NCBI GenBank assembly: GCA_900316525.1
Contig: ONDF01000018.1
Span: forward strand, 1 to 64,000
Direction of reading: 5' to 3'
DNA: 64,000 nt
Source: an uncultured Bacteroidales bacterium
Lineage (GTDB): Bacteria; Bacteroidota; Bacteroidia; Bacteroidales; UBA932
Below, piece by piece: positions 24,648-34,900 of this stretch (position 1 is its first letter; each line of letters begins with the position of its first letter). The translations under genes were made by a program, and so were the position numbers. Below the pieces are notes generated by a model, which saw only the letters and a program-made list of their open reading frames with translations, had not been told where the DNA came from and did no database searches.

Positions 24648-25931
24648 TTACTCGGCAATCTTTTTCATGGAAAGCGCACCGGGAACCTGGTAGCTGCCGG
24701 TAGCCGTCGTCCAGCTGGACACGGCGCCCGCGCTGGCGTCGCCGTTCATCGACCAGAGCAGCCAGGCGTCGGCGGTGTAGTCCTCCCAGACGCCGTTGTC
24801 TGCGAAGGTGATGACGAAATCCGGCACGGAGTTGTCCTCGACCGAACCGATCAGGCCGACACCGTCCATCCAAGTCAGATAGCCGGCGTTGGAATCCCAA
24901 GGAGCAAGGATGTACTCCAGGCTGCCGGAACCGCCGATGGTCTGCTTGACCCAGTTGAGGCGTCCGCGTCCGCCGTCGAAGGTGAGGACGGGCTCGAAGT
25001 AGGTGGAGAAGCCCTTCATCTTGAAGGAGCGTCCGGGCTCGTCTTCGACGAGGGAGACCTTGAAGTTGCGGTTTCCGTTGTTGTAGTAGAAGGTGTAGTC
25101 ACCCAGATACTCTTCGAAAGTGACATATCCCGGCGGGATGAACTTGACGAAGGAGACGCCGGAACCGTTCAGGGTCCCGTTCTGGGCGTCATAGGTCCAT
25201 TCGTCGAACTCCACGTTCCCGATGCTGAAGGGCTGGGAGAAGCGGAGCGTGTTCTCGGTCAGGATGTAGCGGACGATCTGCAGATCCGCTTCCTCCGCTC
25301 CCTTTTCACCGATGGTGATGGAACGGTTGCCGGAATCCACATACAGTTCGATCTCCTTTCCGTCCACCGTGGCGGCGGCCGCCGGGATGGCGAGGCTGTT
25401 CTCGAACTCCTTGACCCCGGCGAAATACTCTTCCGCGGGCTTGGTCAGCGGACGCAGGGTGCAGTGGTTGCGGGAACGCTTGCCGATGAGGACGATCTCT
25501 TTCTTCTCCTTGTCGAAGGAGCTGATCTCGAACTCGAAGTCACCGCCCTTCGCCTGATAGTTCTTCTGGTCCGGCGTCGCATAGGCGTGGAGCACCGTGT
25601 TGTAGGTGTCGAACGACAGGACGGCGCCGTCATCGGTCTTCAGGGCATAGGAGGAAGTCTCGGTAACCGTGGGAGCGGTCTCGAGGCAGGCAGTCACCTC
25701 CTGGTTGGTGAATTTGAGCGCATAAGTGACACCGGCATACTTGGATCCCGGGAAGTAATCCATCGTCCAGCCGTACTGTTCGGCGGCGAGGGTGGCGCGG
25801 ATGTCTTCCAGGAATTCGGACATGCGGGTGGAGGAAGGCTTGTCGAACGCATCGGGCTCCAGCTGCTGGCAGGCAGGCAGGACCGCGAAGGCGACGGTAG
25901 CGAGGATGGAAATGAGTTTCAATTTACGCAT
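24648..25931 (-). CDS. DUF4302 lipoprotein
   Basis: A 427-residue lipoprotein, signal MRKLKLISILATVAFAVLPAC with lipid Cys at about 21. The N-terminal part (RATLAAEQYGWTMDYFPGSKYAG) and the F/Y-rich strands that follow are typical of DUF4302 proteins, which occur beside SusC/SusD and zinc metallohydrolase lipoproteins. At about 271 it contains a copy of the FLGxW-type module (EEYLGDYTFYYNNGNRNFKV) also present in two other genes of this locus. The start has a GGAGG Shine-Dalgarno 8 nt upstream, uncommon in the window. The function is unknown; a role in ligand capture at the cell surface is inferred from context. Confidence 0.85.
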   Translation of the reverse strand: MRKLKLISILATVAFAVLPACQQLEPDAFDKPSSTRMSEFLEDIRATLAAEQYGWTMDYFPGSKYAGVTYALKFTNQEVTACLETAPTVTETSSYALKTDDGAVLSFDTYNTVLHAYATPDQKNYQAKGGDFEFEISSFDKEKKEIVLIGKRSRNHCTLRPLTKPAEEYFAGVKEFENSLAIPAAAATVDGKEIELYVDSGNRSITIGEKGAEEADLQIVRYILTENTLRFSQPFSIGNVEFDEWTYDAQNGTLNGSGVSFVKFIPPGYVTFEEYLGDYTFYYNNGNRNFKVSLVEDEPGRSFKMKGFSTYFEPVLTFDGGRGRLNWVKQTIGGSGSLEYILAPWDSNAGYLTWMDGVGLIGSVEDNSVPDFVITFADNGVWEDYTADAWLLWSMNGDASAGAVSSWTTATGSYQVPGALSMKKIAE

Positions 25932-25943
25932 GGTTCGGTCCTC

Positions 25944-26900
25944 CTACAGAATTTCTACGGTGTTAAGATCCACCTTGCCGGCGACCACGTCGGCCATCCG
26001 GCGGTTGATGATGTCCCGGAGCACGTCGATGTCGATGTTCCAGGCATCCTGCATGTAGTTGCGCACGATGTCGATCTTGGACTCGATCAGGGTGGCGCCG
26101 TCCAGGGCGGACGGGTCGGTCTTGCGGACCTCGGCCGTCTCCTTGGAGGCGGCGGAGATCTGCTCGTCCCACCAGGCCGCGTTGTGCGTCACGTACTCGG
26201 AGAGCAGTTCGGCGAAATCTTCGCGAGGCTCGGACTGGGCGTAGGCGGTGATGTAGCCGCGGCCGCGCCAGTACTGGTCCGTGTCGAAGCAGGCGTCCGC
26301 GACATAGGTGGGGGAAGTGATCTGCTTGAACGCGTCGGAGAACTCCTTGGTCTGGTTCAGGATGTGCGTGAACTCGTGGTGGATGGTCTTGATGTAATAG
26401 GTGTTCAGGTAGTCGTCCAGCTCGGCGCCTTCGTAGTACTGGAAGACGAGCGGGAGCTCGTTCACGCCGGCGAGCATGATCTTCTTGCCGGCCTCGGCGG
26501 TGCCGAGGACGATGCTGCCGTTGTTGCGGTACTCCCAGGTGCCGATCAGGAAGAACATCTTGGGGAAGTAGGACCGGGTGAAGGACACGCCGGCGATCTC
26601 GTCATACGTGTCGATGCACAGGTACTTGACCAGGTGCGCGTAGATGACGGACGAATTGACGTCGGCCGGGACCGTATAGTAACCCATGTCGGACTCGTTC
26701 AGCGCGTAGCGGTACTTGAACTCGATGTTGTAGGGCTTCAGGAAGTTCACCTCCAGCCACCGGTCGAAGTCGTTCATTTCCACCGTGGAATCCTTGATCA
26801 CGCTCTCCGGCTCGATCACGTCACGCTGACAGGACGAGGCGGCGAGGGCGGCCAGGACGATGGTGATGCTGTATATCAATTTCTTCATAACTTTCCGCAT
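25944..26900 (-). CDS. Substrate import-associated zinc metallohydrolase lipoprotein
   Basis: A 318-residue lipoprotein (signal ending LAALAASSC, lipid Cys24). The zincin motif HHEFTH (HExxH at 175-179) has a downstream acidic helix (EPREDFAELLSEYV) as likely third-ligand region. This architecture, a HExxH lipoprotein encoded next to SusC/SusD, is the family named substrate import-associated zinc metallohydrolase lipoprotein. It is likely a surface peptidase that trims material for the SusC/D channel (inference). An alternative in-frame start at 26888 (MKKLIYS) is 12 nt downstream and equally plausible for the signal peptide. It starts 6 nt after the SusD stop. Confidence 0.88.
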   Translation of the reverse strand: MRKVMKKLIYSITIVLAALAASSCQRDVIEPESVIKDSTVEMNDFDRWLEVNFLKPYNIEFKYRYALNESDMGYYTVPADVNSSVIYAHLVKYLCIDTYDEIAGVSFTRSYFPKMFFLIGTWEYRNNGSIVLGTAEAGKKIMLAGVNELPLVFQYYEGAELDDYLNTYYIKTIHHEFTHILNQTKEFSDAFKQITSPTYVADACFDTDQYWRGRGYITAYAQSEPREDFAELLSEYVTHNAAWWDEQISAASKETAEVRKTDPSALDGATLIESKIDIVRNYMQDAWNIDIDVLRDIINRRMADVVAGKVDLNTVEIL

Positions 26901-26906
26901 TAAAGA

Positions 26907-28574
26907 TTAACGGGGATTCGGCGCGATGCCGGCGGTCTGGATGTCCGGCGGAATCTGCATGGCGCGACGGGGGTCGTCGACCCTCAGCACATCCACGTCA
27001 CCCTTGAGGATCTTGAAAGCGGCGTCGTACTGGCCGGCGGCCGGATCCGGCTCGAGGGTGCGGCGGGTGATTTCGATGCCGTACCGCTTGACATCCAGCC
27101 AGCGGAGGCCCTGGGCCGCATTCTCCATGCGCTTGAAGCCGAGCACGCACTGGAGCATGCTTTCGCGGAGCTCGCCTTCGCCACCGATGGAGAAGGCCGG
27201 GTGGAGGTGCTTCTTGATGGACGGAACCTCGGGCGTCCAGTACTCGACGTTCTTGTAGAACTCGTGGATGTACTCGGGCGTCAGGGTCTCGGAGAAGTTC
27301 TGCGGCTTGATGAGATTGTGCGTCCAGGTGTCCAGGTCGGCGGCCGCCTCGTCATACCTGCCCAGCATGATGTAGGCTTCGGCGCGGTTGAGGAGGGTTT
27401 CGTCGGTGGTGAACGCAGGATACACCGCGTGGGCGTAACCGACACGGGCCACGGGATCGGTGTACTCGAACAGGTACGGGATCTTCCAGTAGACCAGCTG
27501 GTCGAAGGTGGAACCGCTGTACCATTCCGGCGCTTCCCAGAACCAGGAGTACACGTTCCGCCAACCGGTCTCGGTGTTGCCCCAGATGTTCTGCGCGTAG
27601 TGCATCTCCGTGAAGTTCAGGAAGGAGTTGTGGGAGTACTTCGTGATGCCGGGATAGCCCATATAATAGCCGAAGCCGGTGTAGGCGGTGACCAGCATCA
27701 GGTTCGCGTCATAGGAGGACTTGATGTAGTCGTTGGACTTCACGTCCATGTCCTTCTCCAGGCCGTTGCGGTACTGCCAGTTGCGGAGCACCTGCGCGGG
27801 CTGGGAACCCAGGCACTTGGTCGCATATTCGGCCGCCAGGTCCCATTTCTCGTAGAAGAGGTAGAACCGGCAGGCGAACGCGTAGGCCGCCTTGACGTTG
27901 AAATGGTACTTGGGGACCAGATAATAGCTGTCGCTGACATAGCGGAGGGCGATCCGGAGGTCCTGGTCGATCTTCTCGTAGACCTCCGCGACCGTACCGC
28001 GGTCATACTTGGGGTTCAGCTCCACGGGAACGCGGTCGATGTAGGGGACGCCGAGGTCCTTGTCGCTGGTGTTTGCGTTGTAGTTCAGGCTGAAGAAATT
28101 GACCAGCATGAAGTGGTTGTAGGCGCGGCACAGCAGCGCCTCGGCCATTTCCGCGGTCAGTCCCGCCTGCTCGATGGCGGAGACGGAGAGTTCGCCTTCG
28201 CAACCGGCCAGCTTCTCGATCGCCTCGAGGGCCTGGTTGGCGTGGTTGATCGCCTCGTAGCCGCTTTCCCAGAAACTCTTCGGGCTGTCGTTGCCGACTT
28301 CCGTGACGTCGGCCCAGGTGTAGAACTGGTCCACCGAACGGTTCGTTCCGGGGTTGTCGTCACCCATGTTGTCCACGTTGTCCGACATGTATTCGCTGAA
28401 GTACAGGTAGGTTCCGGTCGAGTAGGCGGAGGTCAGCAGCGCACGGATTTTCTCCGGGGAGTTGATCTCGGCCCGGTTGTCGGGCATCTTGTCCAGGAAC
28501 TTGTCGCAGGCCGTCAGGCCGACGAGGGCGATGACGGCGATGGTAGATTTGAGTAAGTTGTTCATTTTCAACAT
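26907..28574 (-). CDS. RagB/SusD-family nutrient-binding lipoprotein
   Basis: A 555-residue surface lipoprotein that forms the lid of a SusC channel. The ATG at 28574 is preferred because it lies 7 nt after GGGAGG and gives MLKMNNLLKSTIAVIALVGLTAC; ATG at 28580 is too near the Shine-Dalgarno. The lipobox LTAC is followed by DKFLDKMPDNRAEINSPEKIRALLTSAY, the standard SusD N-terminus. The TPR-like core is visible in CRAYNHFMLVNFFSLNYN and LLNRAEAYIMLGRYDEAAADL, and the C-terminal NPR ending also fits. It is paired with the broken SusC just upstream. The ligand cannot be read from the sequence; the neighbouring peptidases suggest peptides. Confidence 0.95.
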   Translation of the reverse strand: MLKMNNLLKSTIAVIALVGLTACDKFLDKMPDNRAEINSPEKIRALLTSAYSTGTYLYFSEYMSDNVDNMGDDNPGTNRSVDQFYTWADVTEVGNDSPKSFWESGYEAINHANQALEAIEKLAGCEGELSVSAIEQAGLTAEMAEALLCRAYNHFMLVNFFSLNYNANTSDKDLGVPYIDRVPVELNPKYDRGTVAEVYEKIDQDLRIALRYVSDSYYLVPKYHFNVKAAYAFACRFYLFYEKWDLAAEYATKCLGSQPAQVLRNWQYRNGLEKDMDVKSNDYIKSSYDANLMLVTAYTGFGYYMGYPGITKYSHNSFLNFTEMHYAQNIWGNTETGWRNVYSWFWEAPEWYSGSTFDQLVYWKIPYLFEYTDPVARVGYAHAVYPAFTTDETLLNRAEAYIMLGRYDEAAADLDTWTHNLIKPQNFSETLTPEYIHEFYKNVEYWTPEVPSIKKHLHPAFSIGGEGELRESMLQCVLGFKRMENAAQGLRWLDVKRYGIEITRRTLEPDPAAGQYDAAFKILKGDVDVLRVDDPRRAMQIPPDIQTAGIAPNPR

Positions 28575-28592
28575 AGTCATTCCTCCCATTCA

Positions 28593-31205
28593 TTAAAGGC
28601 CGATCCGGAGGGTGAAGGTGAACTGCTTCGCGAGCGGAACAGCCACACCGCCGGTGTTGTAGAATTCAGGATCCTGGCCGTTCAGCTTCTTGTCGGCATA
28701 CAGGAGGAAGAGGTTGGTCGCCTGGACCTTGAGACCGAGGGTGCCGAGCTTCATCTTCTCGACGATCCGTTTCGGGAAATCATAGGAGAGGGAAAGCTCC
28801 TTGAGCCGGACGAAGTCGCCGCGGGCGATGCGGGCGTCGGAATAGTTGTAGGCGTTGTACGCATAGCTCAGGTACGAGCTGCTGTTGGCGTAGATGCGGT
28901 TCTGCCAGTAGCTGGCGATGACCGGGATGTCGGTCTTCGCCTCGTCGCCGGGGATGGTCCAGCGGTTCTTGAATTCGCGCGGCATCGAGTTGAGGTCGTC
29001 GTACGTACTGCGGAACACGGGATCCAGACGGATCACGTTGCCGAACGAATAGGTGATGTAGGCGTTGAGCCGGAAGCCCTTCCAGGAGAAGATGTTGCCC
29101 AGGGAACCGACGTCGGTGGGATCCACGCTGCCGGAATAGAGCAGGTTCTCCTTCAGGAGGTCCTTGTCACGCTCCTGGAAGTACACGTCGGACACGGTGG
29201 GTTCGCCCGCTTCGTTGATGAACGTCGGGAGACCTTCCGAGTTCAGGCCGGTGAACTGGTAGGAGAACAGGCTCCGGACGGGATAGCCCTCGAAGGCGAA
29301 ACCGGTACCGGAGATCAGGTCGAACGCGCGAACCTGGCTCTCCAGCTGGGTGACCTGGTTCTTCGTGTGTGAATAGATGAAGTTGGTCGTCCAGGAGAAA
29401 TCCTTGGTCTGGATGTTCTTGGTCGTCAGGGAGATCTCGAAACCGTTGGAGGCCATCGACGCGACATTGCCCAGGCGGACGCCGTACACGGTCGTGACGG
29501 GGCCGATCAGGTCGTAGTTGTTACGCTTGTACCAGTCGAAGGTGAGGTTGATCCGGTTGTCGAAGAAACCGGCCTCGAAACCGAGGTTCAGCTCGTGCTT
29601 CTTCTCGTAGGTGAGGGACTGGTTGGCCATGTCGGAGATGTACAGGGAAGACTCCTTGTCGTCGGCGAACGGACGCCAGGGGTTCGTGGAACCGATGACC
29701 ACTTCCGCGTTCGTGACGCTCGGGCGGTCGCCGGTCAGGGAATAGGAACCCTTGAGGCTCAGGTGGGTGATCGTCGGATACAGGGACTTCATCCAGTTCT
29801 CCTCGTGCATGTTCCAGGCGGCGGAGACGTTCCAAGTAGGCAGCCAGCGGGCGGTGCGGGCCTTGCCCAGACCGTTCGTGCCCTCATAGCGGTAGGTGCC
29901 GTTGAGGGTGTAGCGGCCCTTGTAGGAATAGGTGCCGTTCGCGAAGAACGCGACGCTGCGGCTGCTGGTGTTGGAGATCGTGAAGTACTGGGTGTTCTCC
30001 TCGGAACCCTGCTTGAACACGCGCCAGTCGTAGTTGGCGATCTCGCCGAAATCGTACTGCATGCCCCAGCCGCGGAACCAGATGCTGTGGCGGTCGATGT
30101 TGTTGACCTCGGCGCCGCCGAACAGGTTCACGATGTGGTCGTTGAAGAACGTGTTGTTGTAGGTGGCCGTGGTACGGATGTCCCAGCTGTCCATGCTGTT
30201 GTCCGAACGCTCGTAGATACCGCCCACGGGGAGGACCGTCACCGGCAGGGCGTACGGGTTCTCCGGGTCCGTGTACAGGAACGGGTTGACGTCACGGATG
30301 GAGGCGGTGGACATCTCGCGGTAGGCGAGGGCCTGGTTGGCCGCATCCTTGATGTAGTGCTCCTGGGAGGTGGTGGTGGCCTTGTAGGCGGCCAGGGCGC
30401 TCAGGTCCAGGTGCGCGAACGGCTTGTACTTCAGCTCGCCCTGCACGCGGAGGTCATGGACCTTCAGGTCGATGTAGTTGTTGTCGAGCTCGTGCAGGAT
30501 GTTGAACTTCGCGTAGTTGCGGGTGTAGAACTCGTCCGGGTCCAGCGCGCGGGAAGTGTTCAGCGCGTAGGAGTACGGGTTGATGTCGAAGTCACGCTTC
30601 ACCTCGCCGGAGACCACGTCCATTTCACTGTTGATGGTACCGGGCGCACGCTGGTTGCGGTAGGAGGCGTTGCTGATGAGGTTCGCCGTCAGCTTGTCGG
30701 AGAGCTTGTAGGTGACGTTCAGGTTGCCGGTGTAGCGGCTGACCGAGCTCTGCTTGGTCCAGCCCGGATCGCCGAGGGCGGACAGGGAGGCGTAGTAGGT
30801 ACCCTTGCCGGAACCGCCGGAAACGCTCACCGAGTGGTTGTGCTGGATCGTGTCGTTGAACAGGATGTCGAACCAGTCCGTGTTGCGGAACTCGGCGGCG
30901 CGGAGGTAGGCGTTTCTCGCCGCCTCGGTGTTCGCGAGGCCGAAGGAGCCGCTGGACTCGTCGTACTGGGTGATCAGCTGGTACATCTTGCCGTAGATAC
31001 CGCTGTTGCTGGCGTTGGCCGTCTCGGCGTAGTTCAGGTAACCCTTCTGCTGGAGCTCCTGGTAGATTTCCATCTGGTCCTGGGAGTTCATGATGTTGAA
31101 GGTGTTGTAGCTGGGCTTGAGCCGATAGGTGTATTCGCCGGTGTAGCTGATCTTGCTGGATCCGGAGGTACCCTTCTTGGTCGTGATGACGATGACGCCC
31201 GCCAT
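28593..31205 (-). pseudogene. SusC/RagA TonB-linked receptor, C-terminal piece after frameshift
   Basis: From MAGVIVITTKKGTSGSSKISY the frame encodes 870 residues: the end of the plug domain and the whole TonB-dependent barrel, with normal SusC landmarks (LGDPGWTKQSSVSRYTGN, FEAGFFDNRINLTFDWYKRN) and a C-terminal strand ending FTLRIGL. The N-terminal piece is in a different frame and the two join at about 31244, in the conserved SusC segment that normally reads EVLKDASASSIYGARA. On its own this ORF has no signal peptide or intact plug. Except for the break, no other stop or shift is seen, which suggests a recent event or a sequencing/assembly error. It precedes SusD by 18 nt. Confidence 0.9.
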
Positions 31206-31915
31206 GGCGCGCGCACCGTAGATGGAAGAAGCAGAGGCGTCCTTTCGAAGCTCTCGATATCGTCGGAGTTCAGGCCGGCGATGGCCGAGGAGATCAGGGT
31301 GTTGGCGTCACCGGACGACAGGTCGTCCGCGCTCACGTCCACGACATCTTCCATGATTACGCCGTCCACGACCCACAGGGGCTTGGAGGAACCGTAGATG
31401 GAGGTGGCGCCGCGGACGCGGATCTTCGGGGCGGTACCGAACGTACCGGAGACGTTCTGCACGGACACGCCGGCCGCACGTCCCTCGAGGGAGCGGGAGA
31501 TATCCACCATACCGCTGATGTTCGCTTCCTTGGCATCCACCTTCACGGCGGAACCGGTGTTCATACGGCGGTCCACCGTGTACATACCGTTCACGACCGC
31601 GCCTTCCAGCACTTCGGCATCGTCCTCGAGGACGATCTTCATGTTGGGTGTGATCGCGACACGGGCATCTTTCGCGCCCATGAAGGACGTGACGACGTAC
31701 TGGGCGCTTTCGGGAACGTTCTTGATCTCGAAGTTACCGTCCAGGTCCGTGATGCCGCCGAGTTTCGTGCCCTCGACGGACACGTAGCAGCCCGGGACCG
31801 GGGCCCCGTCCGCGGCGGAGGTCACATTGCCCCGGACCGTACGGTTCTGGGCCAGTGCGACCAACGCCGTGAACGCAAGCGCCAGTAGCGTGAGAATATA
31901 TCTCAATTTATTCAT
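31088..31915 (-). pseudogene. SusC/RagA TonB-linked receptor, N-terminal piece before frameshift
   Basis: ATG at 31915 gives a signal peptide (MNKLRYILTLLALAFTALVALAQ), a carboxypeptidase-regulatory-like domain (GAPVPGCYVSVEGTKLGG), the SusC signature region (DISRSLEGRAAGVSVQN, KIRVRGATSIYGSSKPLWVVDG) and DDIESFE, after which the frame goes out of register (RTPLLLPSTVRAP...). Restoring 7 nt after TTCGAA brings back the normal VLKDASASSIYGARAMAG and joins the two ORFs exactly (the frame offset fits 7 nt). Real homology therefore ends near 31244, and the remainder of this ORF overlaps the next piece out of frame. It starts 31 nt after the DUF4988 lipoprotein stop and has no Shine-Dalgarno. Confidence 0.88.
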
Positions 31916-31945
31916 AAACAATTCGATAGGGTATAAGCGAGAGGC

Positions 31946-34900
31946 TTAGAACTTGAGGGCTTTATCGAAGGACTTTCCGCTCTTGCGGGCGGACTTGGGA
32001 GCATTCTGCCGGGCGGCCGGCTTGGTGTCCTTGCTGACCGGACGGACCTCCAGGTGGTTGAGCGCTTTCACGGAGCCGACATACAGGGCGCCGGCGCCCT
32101 TGAAGCTGCTGGTGGCGGCGCCAGGGTTCGGATTCACGGAAGAAGAGGCGGCCTTGGTCATCGTCGTCGGCATCATGATCGCCTTGGGATCTTCGCTTAC
32201 ATTGTAGTATTTGCCGGTGGTTGTGTCTTGGGCGATGATGAGCAGCTGAACGATGTTCTCATGGTAGGTCGTACCTCCATAGACAGCGTCAAATTGTGCG
32301 CCCACCAGGCTGGCGCTGGTACCAGCTTCGTTCAAAGTAGCCGTCGCGAGCAATCCGTCGTTTGCGGGGTCGCCATCCACGAGGTAGCCCTCGCCGTCGT
32401 CGTCCTTGCCGAACAGGGAGATCACATACGGATTCTGCTGGGCGATGGTCTGGAAGTGGAATTCCATCTTTCCGTCCTTGAAAAGCGTCTCGAAGTCGTA
32501 GCCGGGCTCGAGGCCGGAGACGGTGTAGGACTTGTTCAGGATATTCTGGCTGACCGTCAGCGTGAGACCATCCACCGTCCAGGAACCCAGCCACTTGGTG
32601 TAGTTGGGATCCGGTTCCTGCGAATTCTTGGAGAGCGTTCCGGGCATCTTGGTGGATTTATTGTAGTTGAGAGACAAGTCTTCTCCCTGGACATAGCCGA
32701 TGTAGGCCAATCCCTCCAGCGGGCCATAGCTATCGTTGCCGGGAACGACCTCGACAGTGCCGTCATTGCAGAGATAGGCGGTCAGGATGAGCGGGTCCTC
32801 CATATACTCGGAATTGTCACGAGCCTGGCCGGCCGCGTTGTACCAGACGGCGACCAGGTTGTCGACGATCTGATAACCCTGGTATTCGAATTCGCCCAGT
32901 TCCTGGCAGGAGAGGGTGAACGTGCCGTTCTCGGCATCGTACACGGCCACCGGGTACACACCGCCCATCGGCTCAGTCTTGCTGATGCCCTCGATGGTGT
33001 AGGTGCTGCCATTTTCCTTCTCCTTGATGGTCCAGACCTCGGAACCGCTGGCGCCGGTGTAGGTCCATTCACCCAGGAAGTCTTCGTAGGCGGCCTTCTT
33101 GTACGGGCTCTCCTTCTCGAAGGCGGTCATGGCATACTTGCCGCTGAGGCGGCCTTCCGCATCCAGGCCCACGGCGAGGAGGTAGAACTTGCCGTAGCCG
33201 AAGTCCTTGAAGTAATCTTTCGCGGATTCGGCGTGCGCAAACGCGTCGAAAACATAATCATAGCCCCAGCTCATGCCATATTTGGTCAGATTGAAGAGGA
33301 GCTCGTCGGACGTGTAGTAGGCGGCGTCGGCGATGAAATCATCCAGGGTAGGATACTCGGCGGCAGCTGCCTCCGGGTAAACGACAAGCTGGTAGTAGCT
33401 GCCTTCGGTCGGGTTGGACACCTCGTTGCCGATCAGCTCGGGATAGCCGGGTTCGTCGGTGGTCGTGCCGCCATAGTACGGCTTCCAGCCGGTCTCCTCG
33501 GCGAACACGATTTCGCGGACGTCAGTCAGGACCGTAACGATGTCCTCCTTCACGCCATACTCGTAGTCGACGGCCTTGACCCAGCCGCTCATCGCGACGA
33601 ACTTGCCCACCAGGGCGCTCAGGTCCTGCGTCGGATCCTCGATCACGAACTGCTGGGGCTCCTCGAGGGCGGTCACGTAGTACACGCCTTCATTCTCGGA
33701 CACGTAGCCGTTGTTGGCCGTGTAGAAGTAGGTGAAGCCATTGGCGCCGTAACCATAATAATAGTAGGAGCCTTTCTTGTCCACCTCGGCCGGCGTGGCC
33801 TCGGCGTTCTCCTTCACCTCGGTGGCCTCGACATAGCCGAGACCCAGGTCGTCGGTCTTCTTGGTACCGGTGACGTCGATCACGGTGCCCGGCTTGCCGG
33901 AGTAGCCGGCCACATAGGAGAAGTTCTTGCCGTCGGTGACGATGGTGCTGGCCTTGGAGGCGGCGACGACCGTCACGGCGTTCACCTGCACCGGCTTGTC
34001 ATCCGGGAGGGCGACGACGGAAGCGAGGTCGGTAGCGGCCTCGGGATTGGCATACTGGAGGATTTCGATCTCCTTGACGGTGTTGTAGTCCTGATCGAGC
34101 ACCTCGAGGGTGGCGGTGCGGTAGGCGCCGGTCTCGTTCTTGGCGACGGTGATCGTCAGGTTGTCCTCACGCACGCGGGTGGGAGCGACGGTGATCCATT
34201 CCTGGGCCGCCTGGGGGATATAGACATCATAGGCCATGTTGGTCCGGACGGTGAGGGCGAGCTCGCCGCCTTCCCATTCGATGTCGTGGGTCTCGATGAT
34301 GGCCTCGAGGACGCCGCCCTCGAACTTGAGGGTGCGGATGTCGGCCTTGCCCTTGTGGTTCGCCGCATAGACGGTGACCTTGGCGGTCTCGCTCTCGGTG
34401 GCGGTGACCTTCAGGACGCCGGACGCGTTGTCGGCGGGAACGACCTCGGCCGTCCAGTCGCCGACGATGCCGATCACGTCGACATCAGTCTCGTCAGAAG
34501 CGTTGACACCGGCGATGGTGTAGGGGAAGGACGCGGTCTGGCCGGCCTTGACACCGTTGTTCTCGATGGTCGTGAAGGTGAGGGTGAAGGCCTTCTCCTT
34601 GGGGATCTGGACCTCGGTCGCGCCGACCACGAGGACGATGTAGTCATCGGTCTCCTTGTCGGGGTCGATGTAGGCGGAGTAGTCGGTGTCGCTCGTGAGG
34701 CCGAGGGTCTTCCAGGTGTCGCCATTGTCATAGGAGACCACCCAGTGGCCGTCGAGGATGCCGAACTGCGGGGTGATGCCGTCCACGCCGTCCTCACCGT
34801 CTTCGCCGTCCTTGCCGTTGTTGCCGGTGACGGGGATAGGCTTGCCGGCGTCGTCCTTCAGGACCGCGCCGTTCACGGTCCAGACATAGACACCGTCCAC

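Noticed and set aside
31915..31945. Possible separate promoter or terminator before susC
   Set aside because: The 30-nt gap holds only a weak 5-bp stem (TAAGC/GCTTA) and no TAnnTTTG box.
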